64,000 nucleotides of DNA, from positions 21,576,001 to 21,640,000 of the forward strand of contig CM106586.1 in assembly GCA_048013815.1 (NCBI GenBank). The letters are read 5' to 3'. Of the stretch, positions 30,938 to 40,293 are shown piece after piece. Below the pieces are notes generated by a model. That model did not search any database. It had not been told where the DNA came from and saw only the letters and a program-made list of their open reading frames with translations. The position numbers and the translations under genes were made by a program. The stretch's first letter is position 1, and each line of letters begins with the position of its first letter. The DNA comes from Setoptus koraiensis. Lineage: Eukaryota; Arthropoda.

Positions 30938-31238
30938 AAGATTAGATTTATAATATCATTCATTTATACCAACCAGAGACATTTAACCAGAGATTTGTAT
31001 CCAAAACAATTTGAGGGATGCAGGAACCCCCCTCTCTTAAACCTTCGGGCCTCAAGCCTCATGACGAAACGAATGCAACGAAATCGGGAAAATCATCAAG
31101 TTTTGTATTTGGTGCTAACCTTGCGGATAGAGTAGTGCCTCAATCATCCACAACTGCTTTTCAGACCCCAATCAAAACGAACAGTGATTCGGATGATGAT
31201 AAGTTAAAAGCTAGCTCACTCAAAAGAAAATTCGATGC
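30938..31238 (+). repeat. Right arm of the 301 bp perfect inverted repeat
   Basis: Covers 80 bp upstream of the RANBP3 ATG and its first 73 codons. Identity with the left arm ends abruptly at base 31239, after which the same peptide is encoded by diverged codons. Confidence 0.93.
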
Positions 31239-32004
31239 CATCACTGGCGAAGAGTGTGAACAAACTGTTCTACAAACGCCGGTGAAATTATTTGTTTGGA
31301 ATCTAAGCTCATCTTCCTGGGCAGAAAAGGGGCGCGGCTTGCTCAAGTTGAATGACCCGAAAACCGAAAATACCTTGATCGAAAAAGATCAAAAAAAAGT
31401 AGACGAAGAAGATAATCATGATGATGCTACAAAAGATGTAGTGCTAGAATTCCCAAGATTGATTATGCGTATAAGCGGCACATTGCGGATCATTTTGAAT
31501 GTAGCAATCAATCCAGAACATTTTAAAATTATAGGTGAAGATGATAAATCAAAAGTTTTTCGTTTCTCCGATAGTAGAGAACTGTACGCAGTCAGCGGTA
31601 GCGCGAAAGAAATTCTTGGACTAAGGCGAGCAGTTGAATGGCGGCTTCAGTCATCCAGAGAAAACAAATCAGCTCGATGCCCCAAAATGCAAGAAAAGAA
31701 AGAGAAGACGTCGCCAAAGGCGAGCTCACCGGAGGGCACCCCAACAGAGGACACCCCAGCAGATGGAACCCCATCGGAAAACACCCCAGCAGAGGGAACC
31801 TCAACGAAGGACACCCCAAGAGGGGGAACCCCAACGGAGGCCACCCCAACAGAGGGAACCCCGACGGAGGCCACCCCAACAGAGGAAACCCCAACGGTGG
31901 ACACCCTAACAGAGGAAACCCCAACGGTGGACACCCTAACAGAGGGAACCCCAACGGAGGACACCCCAAAAGAACAACCCTCACCAGAGAAAAAGTTACT
32001 TTAA
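31018..32004 (+). CDS. RANBP3: RAN-binding protein 3 (RANBP3), nuclear export cofactor
   Basis: A 328-residue single-exon gene. RANBP3 stimulates CRM1-dependent nuclear export. The N-terminus has the FG motif SFVFGANLADRVV (about 28-40) and a basic SLKRKFD. The Ran-binding domain begins at TGEECEQTVLQTPVKLFVWN and continues SWAEKGRGLLKLND, LIMRISGTLRIILN, to about residue 205 with AVEWRLQ. These match the human domain segment by segment. The C-terminal third is a run of degenerate 5-residue units (GTPTE, ATPTE, DTPTE type) encoded by 15 bp tandem repeats, which I do not know from other RANBP3 proteins. Its first 73 codons and upstream 80 bp are duplicated in inverted orientation in the chimeric synthase gene. 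The stop is only 32 bp from the MTR4 stop on the other strand. Confidence 0.85.
   Translation: MQEPPSLKPSGLKPHDETNATKSGKSSSFVFGANLADRVVPQSSTTAFQTPIKTNSDSDDDKLKASSLKRKFDAITGEECEQTVLQTPVKLFVWNLSSSSWAEKGRGLLKLNDPKTENTLIEKDQKKVDEEDNHDDATKDVVLEFPRLIMRISGTLRIILNVAINPEHFKIIGEDDKSKVFRFSDSRELYAVSGSAKEILGLRRAVEWRLQSSRENKSARCPKMQEKKEKTSPKASSPEGTPTEDTPADGTPSENTPAEGTSTKDTPRGGTPTEATPTEGTPTEATPTEETPTVDTLTEETPTVDTLTEGTPTEDTPKEQPSPEKKLL
31725..31970 (+). repeat. 15 bp tandem repeat coding for Thr/Pro/Glu pentapeptides
   Basis: Units close to GGAACCCCAACRGAG repeat about 16 times within RANBP3. The unit length keeps three or more frames open on both strands, which explains overlapping spurious frames here. 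Confidence 0.85.
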
Positions 32005-32014
32005 TCTCAATCGA

Positions 32015-32020
32015 TTTATT
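32015..32020 (-). terminator. Poly(A) signal of MTR4
   Basis: AATAAA on the minus strand, 16 bases after the MTR4 stop and 10 bases from the RANBP3 stop. Confidence 0.55.
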
Positions 32021-32036
32021 TTTTACATGTTTGAGC

Positions 32037-33030
32037 TTATAGATATAAACTTGCAGCGAAGACGATATCTCTTTTTATGTACGTTATTGACTCTGCAAAC
32101 TTGTTTTCCAGATCGGTATTACCAATGACCCTACTAGCTTGACACATCTGGCGTAACAACTCCTCCAATCTACGCATGCACCTTATAATTGATCCCTCAA
32201 AGGCATCTGTCATTTTGCAAAGCTGGGCGAAACTTGCTCCTCTCGACCATGCATGAACTACATCCATCAAATTTGGTTTGAACTTTTCTATATATTCTTT
32301 CTCATCCAACTCAAGCTTGGCCTCTTTGGAAACTGAAGCGATTCTTCTAGCTAAGTCCTGCATCGTCCTCAAGGGTTGATCTAATTCTTCGGTCAGCCGC
32401 GCCATCTGCTCAGTTTTTTCGTCGAAAACAAAACAACTTAATAATGCGTTAATCTGATAAGGAGTCAAGTCGTTGAACGCTCCATTAAATAGCATTTCAG
32501 TGAGGAGTAATTCGTCCCCACTTGTTATTTCACAAGCAACACGTCCTTTGATATCAATAACATCTTGAGCGGAGCAGTAACCGAGTCTGCGAAGAACCCT
32601 TTTCATGCATTTTAGTTCGTCCATCTGAAGAAGACTTCGAGCTTTTTGTAGATTCTGTTTTGTAGTTTCAATTTGGTCACCTAGTAGACTTTTTTCCATG
32701 TATTGTTCGAGTCGCTTCTGATCGATTTGGCCAAATTCCTTGAGGCGCTTCTCGTAGGTGTTGATCTTGCAAACTAGTGAGTTGAATTCTTCGCTTTTGA
32801 TCTGCATATCTTCAATCGGATCGAGCAATGGTACTTCTCCACCAAATTGTTTCTTTACAGCATTCACAGTCTTAGCGACAGTCTGTCTTTGTTCGAGGCG
32901 CTTCAGATCGTTTGGAATCTTCAATCTGACAGAGCTGATCTTGAATATGTTATCTAAACTTATGTTGACGACTCTCATTTGTGCGGTTTCTTTTGATTGT
33001 GGTGGTACCACAAGCAAGAAATGAATACTA
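32037..33030 (-). CDS. MTREX: Exosome RNA helicase MTR4 (MTREX/SKIV2L2), C-terminal fragment
   Basis: MTR4 is the nuclear DExH helicase that feeds RNA to the exosome. This fragment holds the end of the arch/KOW region and the complete C-terminal helical (DSHCT) domain: ISSVRLKIPNDL, LQMDELKCMKRVLRRLGY, KGRVACEI, DELLLTEMLFNGAFNDL, KPNLMDVVHAWSRGASFAQL, GSIIRCMRRLEELLRQMCQA and the typical end IKRDIVFAASLYL. The match to animal MTR4 is strong up to about base 33010. Before that the reading frame runs into A/C-only and then C-rich sequence, so the upstream limit is not a real gene boundary. The start of the same gene is at 36307-36585. Confidence 0.93.
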
Positions 33031-35806
33031 CCCATATAAACAACAACAACCACATAAAAAGCTTACACAACCAAATAAACTAAGCTAACAAAAAAGAAGA
33101 CAAAAAGACAAAACCAAGAGACCCATCACAAAAACAAGTAAAAACCCTCAAAAAAAAAAAACAATAACAAAACTACAGAACAAAAAAAATACAACAGCAT
33201 ACCACAAGACCACAAAAAACAAACAACAGAACACACAAAACCAGAACAGAAAAAGAAAAAACAAAACACACCCATTAAACCCCCAACAACCCGGCCACCC
33301 CCCCCACCATCACACACCACCACCCCCACAACCATATACGACACACCCAACCACACGCCCCCCACGACCCCCCACCCCCCCCCGACCCAGCCCCGCAAAC
33401 CGCGCCCACCCCCACCGCCCCCCACACGCCCCCCCCCACCCCCCCCGCCACCCCCCCCTCCACCCCCCCCCCCCCCCCTCCCCCCCCCCCACAACCCCCC
33501 CCCCCCCGTCCCTCCCCCCCCCCCCCCCCCCCTCCCATCCCCCCCCAGCCCCGACCCCCCGCCCCCCACCCCCCACCCCCCCCCCCCTCCCTCTCCCCCC
33601 TCCCCCCCCCCCATCACCTCCCACCCCCATCCCCACATCCCCCCTCCCACCCCCACCCCCCCCCCTCCCCCACCCCCCCCCCACCTCACCCCCCCCCCTC
33701 ACCCCTCCCCACACCACCCCACCCCACACTCCCCTCCCCACCCACCCCTCACCCCACCCCCACCCCCCCCCCCCCCTCCCCACCCTCCCCCCCCCACCCC
33801 CCCCTCTCCCCACCACCCCCTCCCCACTCACCCCTCCCCCCCCCCACCCCACCACACTCCCACACCCCCCCCACTCACCCTCCTCCCCCCCCCCACTCCA
33901 CCCTCCCCCCCCCTCCCCACCCCCCCCCCTCCCCTCCCCACTCACACACACCCCCCCTCACCTCCCCTCTCCCTCTCCCCCCTCCCCCCCCCCACACCTC
34001 TCCCCCCCACCCCCCCCCCTCCCACCCCCCCCCCTCCCCTCCCCACTCCCCACTCCCCCCCACTCCTCACACTCTCCCCTCCCCCCCCCCTCCCCCCCCC
34101 ACTCCCCCCCCCCACCCCACCCCCCCCTCCCCCCCCCACCCCCCCCTCCCCACCTCCCCTCCCCCTCTCTCTCTCCCCCACCCCCCCCCACTCACACTCT
34201 CCCCTCCCCACCCCCCCCCCTCTCCCCCCCCCTCCCCCTCTCCCCACTCCCCCCCCCACCACCCCCCCCTCACCTCACTCCCCCCCCCCTCTCTCTCCAC
34301 CCCCTCCCCCCCCCCTCCCCTCCCCCCCTCCCCCCCCCACCCACCCCCCCCCTCCCCCCCCCCTCTCCCCCACACCCCCCCTCCCCACCCCCCCCCACCC
34401 CACCCTCTCACCCCCCCCTCCCCTCCCCCCCCCACCACTCCCACCCCCCCCTCCCCTCTCCCCTCTCCCCACCCCTCTCTCTCCCCCCCCCCTCTCCCCC
34501 CCCCCTCACCCCCCCCCCACTCTCCCCTCACTCCCCTCCCCCCCCCCTCCCCCTCCCCTCTCCTCTCTCACCCTCACCCCCCCCCCTCTCTCTCTCCTCA
34601 CCCCCCACCTCCCCACCCCCACCCCCCCCTCTCTCCCCCCACCCCCCCCTCTCCCCCCCCCCACCCCCTCCCCTCCCCTCACCCCTCCCCTCCCCCCCTC
34701 ACCTCCCCCCCCCCCCTCCCCCCACTCTCCCCCCCCTCCCCTCCCCCTCCCCTCTCCCCTCCCCCCCCCACCCCCCTCCCCCCCCCACCCTCCCTCCCCC
34801 CCCCTCCCCCCCCTCTCCCCCTCCCCTCTCCTCCCCCCCCCTCCCCCACCCTCCCCCCACCCCCCCTCTCTCTCTCCCCCCCCTCCCCCCCTCTCCCCCC
34901 CCCCTCCCCTCCCCCACCCCCCCCCACCCCCCCTCACCCCCCTCTCTCTCTCCCCCCCCCCTCTCTCCTCCCCCCCCCACCTCCCTCCCACCCCCCCCCT
35001 CTCCCCCCCCTCCCCCCACCCCCCCACCCCCTCACCCCCCTCCCCCCCACTCTCCCCCCCCCCTCCCACTCACCCCTCCCCCACCCCCCCCCTCCCCCCC
35101 CCCACCCCCCCCCCTCCCCCCTCTCCCCACCACCCTCTCCCCCACCCCCCACCCCCCCCTCTCCCCCACACCCCCCCTCCTCCTCCCCCCCCACCCCCCC
35201 CTCCCTCCACTCTCTCTCTCCCCTCCCCCCCCCCACCCCTCCCCCCCCCCTCCCCCCCCCCTCTCCCCTCTCCCCTCCCCCCTCCCACTCCCCTCACCCC
35301 CCCCCCACCCCCCCTCTCCCCACCCCCCCCACCCCTCTCCCCCCCCCCACCCCACTCCTCCCCTCCCCCCCACCCCTCCTCCTCTCACCCCACCCCCTCT
35401 CCCCCCCCCCTCCCCTCCCCCCCCACTCCCCCCCCCCTCCCCCCCCCACCCCACCACCCCCCCCCTCCTCCCCCCCCACCCCTCACTCCCCCCCCCCACT
35501 CCCCTCCCCCCCACCCCTCTCCCCCCCCACTCCCCTCCCCTCCCCTCCCACTCTCCCCTCCCCCCCCCCTCACCCCTCCCCTCCCCCCCCTCACCCCCCC
35601 CGCCCCCCCCCACCCCCTCCCCCCCCACTCCCCTACCCCACCCCCCCCTCCCCCCCCCCTCCCCACCCCCTCCCCCCCCCCTCACCCCCTCCCCTCCCCC
35701 CCCCTCCCCTCACCCCCCCCCTCACCCCTCTCTCTCTCTCCCCTCCCTCTCCCCTCCCCCCCCCCCTCTCTCTCTCTCACTCTCCCCTCCCCCCCCACCC
35801 CCCCTC
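33031..35806. other. C-rich two- to three-letter sequence, probably an assembly or sequencing artefact
   Basis: From about 33040 the sequence drifts to A and C only, then to C with scattered A and T and almost no G, for about 2.8 kb, without a repeat unit. It replaces what should be the helicase core of MTR4 and leads directly into an N gap. All Gly-rich frames on the minus strand in this stretch are by-products. Confidence 0.8.
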
Positions 35807-36306
35807 NNNNNNNNNNNNNNNNNNNNNNNNNNNNNNNNNNNNNNNNNNNNNNNNNNNNNNNNNNNNNNNNNNNNNNNNNNNNNNNNNNNNNNNNNNNNNN
35901 NNNNNNNNNNNNNNNNNNNNNNNNNNNNNNNNNNNNNNNNNNNNNNNNNNNNNNNNNNNNNNNNNNNNNNNNNNNNNNNNNNNNNNNNNNNNNNNNNNNN
36001 NNNNNNNNNNNNNNNNNNNNNNNNNNNNNNNNNNNNNNNNNNNNNNNNNNNNNNNNNNNNNNNNNNNNNNNNNNNNNNNNNNNNNNNNNNNNNNNNNNNN
36101 NNNNNNNNNNNNNNNNNNNNNNNNNNNNNNNNNNNNNNNNNNNNNNNNNNNNNNNNNNNNNNNNNNNNNNNNNNNNNNNNNNNNNNNNNNNNNNNNNNNN
36201 NNNNNNNNNNNNNNNNNNNNNNNNNNNNNNNNNNNNNNNNNNNNNNNNNNNNNNNNNNNNNNNNNNNNNNNNNNNNNNNNNNNNNNNNNNNNNNNNNNNN
36301 NNNNNN
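35807..36306. other. Assembly gap (500 N)
   Basis: Exactly 500 N, a placeholder length. It lies inside the MTR4 gene. Confidence 0.99.
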
Positions 36307-36585
36307 ATACTCAGCCACGACAGTTTTGCCGGCCGAGGTGTGAGCTGATACGAGGACGCTCTGGCCATTCTCTATGCACATGATGGATCTATTCTGAAAT
36401 GAATCTAGCGTAAATTTGTAAGTTTTGACAGGCTTAAAATTTGATTTGAGTTCAACATAATACGAGTTAACAGGTATGACAACCTCATGCAAACAACCAC
36501 CCTCGGGTATCTCTAGATTATATACAGTGGTCCGTGGCGATAGCTCCACAGGTTCAATGGCATCTTCATCGGGCTTGTTGTCCAT
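36307..36585 (-). CDS. MTREX: MTR4 (MTREX/SKIV2L2), N-terminal fragment
   Basis: The first 93 codons of MTR4, from the ATG at 36583-36585, read [15 protein letters not shown]. The conserved entry [17 protein letters not shown] is followed by [20 protein letters not shown] and the Walker A region [18 protein letters not shown], where the N gap begins. The frame belongs to the same gene as 32037-33030. The stretch before the conserved core is short, about 30 residues, where human MTR4 has roughly 100 more, so the acidic N-terminal extension seems reduced. An upstream in-frame TTG adds only two codons and was not used. Confidence 0.9.
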
Positions 36586-37183
36586 GTTCAATCAATTAAT
36601 TGAAGTAGAGATAAAATATATGGGAGCTGCTGAGATCTAATATTACAGCTACAATTTACCGGCTGGTTTAATGTCGCGAAACATCGTGGAAACAAAAACA
36701 TGTGCTCTTACCAACAAGCACAAGCAACATTGGTGCGATGCGCAAACGGACACCGTAAAGACCGCACAGTGACGCCTTTCTGAACACCTCCCATTTCCGC
36801 CACGCCTTCGAGGGGCGGCTGCCCGCTGGACGTGCCGAGTGCCAGCCTCTTACAATAGGCAGTCCCCATGACTAGACCGTATGCGACACACGCATTCACA
36901 AGCTGCTGCTATTCACTCCATGCTCATGCTACGTGAGATTGCTAGTGAGTGTCGTGCGTGTGTGTGTGTGTGTGTGCATGAGTATGTACATGGATATTAA
37001 CAAAGGAGACAAGCGTAAGACTGCTAAATTACTGTCTAGTGTCTGCATCGAAGAAACGGTGTCCTGATAGAAACTCCTCCGATTGTTATATCTCTGTCAA
37101 ATGAATCATTTATCAACAATTTACCAAATAAAACATCTGCACACAACCACACAGAACGCTTGTTAAGGAGAATCTGATATTAT

Positions 37184-37189
37184 TTTATT
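37184..37189 (-). terminator. Possible poly(A) signal for the 37290 exon
   Basis: AATAAA on the minus strand, 100 bases after the stop codon at 37290. Confidence 0.3.
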
Positions 37190-37289
37190 GCAAGCTCATA
37201 ATAATATTACATGATCATGATTGTATAGATTCAATTGTACAGCACACCACTCGTTGTTGATGATGAACTGTGTGCGCTGCTCCCGGAGC

Positions 37290-37607
37290 TTACATTCCGG
37301 TCTGTGAGAAATCCGCGAGGGCGGCTCTTGAGGCTTTCTTCGTGCAGTGTGAGTTAGTTAGGCCATAGACAAACCAACTACGCAACGCGACGAAGTAAGC
37401 GCCCCTTGTGTCGGAAATCTCAGCATTAAACTTGTGTGCAAGATCTATCGAAAGAGTTGAAACATTTGACGAAACACTCAAGCTTCCACTATACGTTTTC
37501 GTGGCATCGCAAGTGCCCCTGGCGGAGTTTGTTATAAACTCATAAATGGTTTGAAATGAATAGCACACAATACATGTAGTATGTTGAACCATCTCAAGAG
37601 AGTGCAC
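37290..37607 (-). CDS. Possible last exon of an unrecognised small protein gene
   Basis: A 105-codon minus-strand frame with balanced composition, including GTCDATKTYSGSLSVSSN and SIDLAHKFNAEISDTRGAYF, and four cysteines. No signal peptide is visible, but the frame could be a last exon, since a minus-strand AATAAA follows at 37184-37189. I found no convincing upstream exon in 37.6-39 kb. It is either a real small gene or chance. Confidence 0.25.
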   Translation of the reverse strand: MHSLEMVQHTTCIVCYSFQTIYEFITNSARGTCDATKTYSGSLSVSSNVSTLSIDLAHKFNAEISDTRGAYFVALRSWFVYGLTNSHCTKKASRAALADFSQTGM

Positions 37608-39043
37608 ATATGTGTATCAGTGTTGGTTATTGACATCTATTGAGAAGATATTGTTGCCTCTGATTTGTCCACAGTATATATATTACATCTAATATATTAT
37701 CACGTCTATAATCAGATCATTCAATGGCCAGTGAACACTATCAAGATGTCATATCATTTGTAGAGAATCGGACCAACATCACACCCTGAGGTATCCCTCA
37801 TCTCTCCTATACATTATCAGCTTTAGAGTTTCTTCTATAGAAATCGAATTGAATTATCTGCGAATCTTACGACGTTACTACACGTTAAAAGCAACGACAG
37901 TATTTTATTATTACTATAGGACGAATATACTGTTATAATTACTTCGATCAAGCACACTCATACATGAGCTATTCTCGTCTATATAGCAACTTGAGGTAAT
38001 TTACAATCTATAAAGCACAATCATATACTCCTAATACTGGCTGTATTATAACTCTCATCTACTGAACTTGAGGTTGACAAGTCTCGTTAATATCTACCCA
38101 CCACCAGCTACAAGCATCACTGCAACACTTTTCACAGCACATAATTCAAGTGGATCACTGTCAGTTCTATTATAATTAATATATTCACACTACATTATAT
38201 ACATGTAATATCATCATATCATTCTGATCAATCGAATGAATTTGCTTAAATCAACGCATGACTTATGATTTATCAGCCATCTATATGAGTACTTGCTCGT
38301 AACTTATGTAGTACAACAAAATCATCACCTATAAGCGCGCACACATCATCTATCCAGTCGGCACTCTTCAACTATTGATATATCAAGAGATATTTGTCAT
38401 GAAGACACGCAGCTATCTCCGATCAATTAGATAATCATCTAGTCAAAACTAGTCTTCCTATCTGCACTTATTATAATTAATACCTATTGTCACGCCTGGC
38501 TGAGATTGCTTATTATAACTTGGAAATTCCTCACCGGGTTTACACTATTGAGCCTTCAAGAGAGGATGACACACAGTGTTTGAGAGATATCTGTAGCGCT
38601 CACTCTCACCATTAATTCGGCACTATAAGTACTGTATTACAACTATTGGTAGATTCCCATTGCGAACATATTTTCATGGTTGCAAGTATTCGGTAGAACA
38701 TATCATCCGCTATATGTGAAGTTTATGACAGTGCTGACCATATCAGAAACAACCTGGCACTCTATATAATAATGAAAAAAAAGTAATTGTCTTCCCATCG
38801 CATGTAAAGCATCGATCAGAAATGTTTTAGCTTTACAAACTGGTTACATTAACTTAGGTGACAACAATATCATCTGAACACACGCAAGCGGAAATTTGTG
38901 TAGTACCTATTCCTTTGCTGTTATCTTGTAATGACATTGTCTTTTAGTTATCAGCATCACTGTTTTCAACCATTATAATCAATTCAGAGAGTATTATCTT
39001 ATATAATTAATAATTTATAGTATTATCATAGAACACTTAGAGA

Positions 39044-40075
39044 ATGAGTAGTATTAAACCAATGTGCTCTTCACCAGTCCCGCTAAATCACGCTGCCATA
39101 GGACCATCTAATCTCATGATGTCTAGTTCGGCTAACGGTTCAGTTCATCCTATGGATAAAAATAAGCATCCAGAGAACCACAAGACCATTTGTCATTTGT
39201 ACCAGACTTCTACATCAAATACATCAGCTAATACTTCGGCCTTTGATAGCACTTTTTCCATTCAGAGAACTTCCAATAAGTCTAAAATACAGCAAGCCAA
39301 TTTAGTCGACAGCAATGGCAAACTCAATAGCAACACTAACGGTACAAAAGATTCCCATATACACAAACAAATGTCTTTTATTATAAAGCAATCACCGTTG
39401 CAGTCTAACGAGCAGAACAATTCTCGTTCAAAGGCCATGCAGCAACAACAGAAATCGTTTTATCAATCTCATCACGATGAACAATACTCTGCTACTGCAT
39501 TAAATAGACCGATAGTTATATGTGGACCTAGTGGCTCTGGTAAAAGTACTCTATTGAAGCGTCTCTTGAAAGAACATCAATCGAACTTCGCATTTACTGT
39601 ATCGCATACTACTAGGAAACCGCGTCAAGGTGAAAAAGATGGAACGGAATATTACTTCATAACCAGAGACCAAATGAAAACAATGATAGAAAACAAAGAG
39701 TTCCTGGAGTATACTGAATTCTCTGGTAACTACTATGGAACTAGTAAAAAGGCAGTTCAAGATGCTTTGAAAACTGGTAAAATATTCATACTAGAGGTAG
39801 ATATTGAGGGAGTTAAGACGCTTAACTCTAATAAGAGCTCAGAATTGGACCCTTTATTCATCTTTATAAAGCCACCTTCTAAGCAGATGCTAATTCAGCG
39901 CCTCTCGTCAAGAGGAACTGAATCCGAAGCTTCTTTGAAGAAGCGTCTCGATCGAGCTGACGAAGAGATCGAGTTCGCTGATAATGGAAATGTTAAGTTT
40001 GACCTGGTCCTTGTCAATGACGACTTGGAACAAACTTATCACAATTTGAAAAGTTTCCTCAAAATAGATGAATGA
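39044..40075 (+). CDS. GUK1: Guanylate kinase with a long N-terminal extension
   Basis: A 343-residue single-exon protein. Residues from about 155 are a complete guanylate kinase, which phosphorylates GMP to GDP using ATP: P-loop GPSGSGKST at about 160-168, GMP-binding SHTTRKPRQGEKDGTEYYF, EFLEYTEFSGNYYGTS, the VDIEGVK strand and LIQRLSSRGTESEASLKKRL of the lid. Ordinary GUK1 is about 200 residues. The first 155 residues are Ser/Asn/Gln-rich, without recognised domains, and include PMCSSPVPLNHAAIGPSN. Internal ATG codons in the extension could give a shorter form, so the long form is a prediction. It is not a MAGUK: there is no SH3 or PDZ domain. Confidence 0.9.
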   Translation: MSSIKPMCSSPVPLNHAAIGPSNLMMSSSANGSVHPMDKNKHPENHKTICHLYQTSTSNTSANTSAFDSTFSIQRTSNKSKIQQANLVDSNGKLNSNTNGTKDSHIHKQMSFIIKQSPLQSNEQNNSRSKAMQQQQKSFYQSHHDEQYSATALNRPIVICGPSGSGKSTLLKRLLKEHQSNFAFTVSHTTRKPRQGEKDGTEYYFITRDQMKTMIENKEFLEYTEFSGNYYGTSKKAVQDALKTGKIFILEVDIEGVKTLNSNKSSELDPLFIFIKPPSKQMLIQRLSSRGTESEASLKKRLDRADEEIEFADNGNVKFDLVLVNDDLEQTYHNLKSFLKIDE

Positions 40076-40255
40076 TGGAAAAAGCTATCTGTTATTATGT
40101 ATCGAGCAGGCACTAAATAGATAAACAACAAAGTAGATTTACGAACCGGTGCCCATTAGCATAAAAATGATCGAATAAGTGCGAAAACTTAACATTACAA
40201 ATATTCACTGAAACTAAGTTAAAATGTTGCAAATTAAATATCCCAAACTGTTTCT

Positions 40256-40261
40256 AATAAA
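40256..40261 (+). terminator. Poly(A) signal of guanylate kinase
   Basis: AATAAA 180 bases after the guanylate kinase stop, 31 bases before the end of the antisense TUT1 gene. Confidence 0.5.
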
Positions 40262-40287
40262 TCTCCTCAGACTATCTTGGTCTTCAC

Positions 40288-40293
40288 TTTATT
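40288..40293 (-). terminator. Poly(A) signal overlapping the TUT1 stop codon
   Basis: The minus strand reads AAA TAA TAAAGTG, so AATAAA overlaps the stop codon, the same arrangement as in TXNDC11. Confidence 0.5.

Larger units (their letters stand above)
36586..39043. other. Intergenic between MTR4 and guanylate kinase
   Basis: Contains a (GT)n tract at about 36957-36976 and the possible exon described at 37290-37607. The rest (37700-39000) is AT-rich without frames of interest. The 3' end must hold the promoter and 5' UTR of guanylate kinase. Confidence 0.45.

Noticed and set aside
31592-32042. Frames of 91-134 codons opposite or shifted to the RANBP3 tail
   Set aside because: Shadows of the 15 bp tandem repeat, which keeps all frames open. 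The Ran-binding domain frame is clearly the real one.
33126-35806. Many overlapping Gly-rich frames on the minus strand that mimic glycine-rich structural proteins
   Set aside because: They are translations of a nearly G-free C-rich tract on the plus strand that interrupts MTR4. The composition drift and adjacent N gap point to an artefact.
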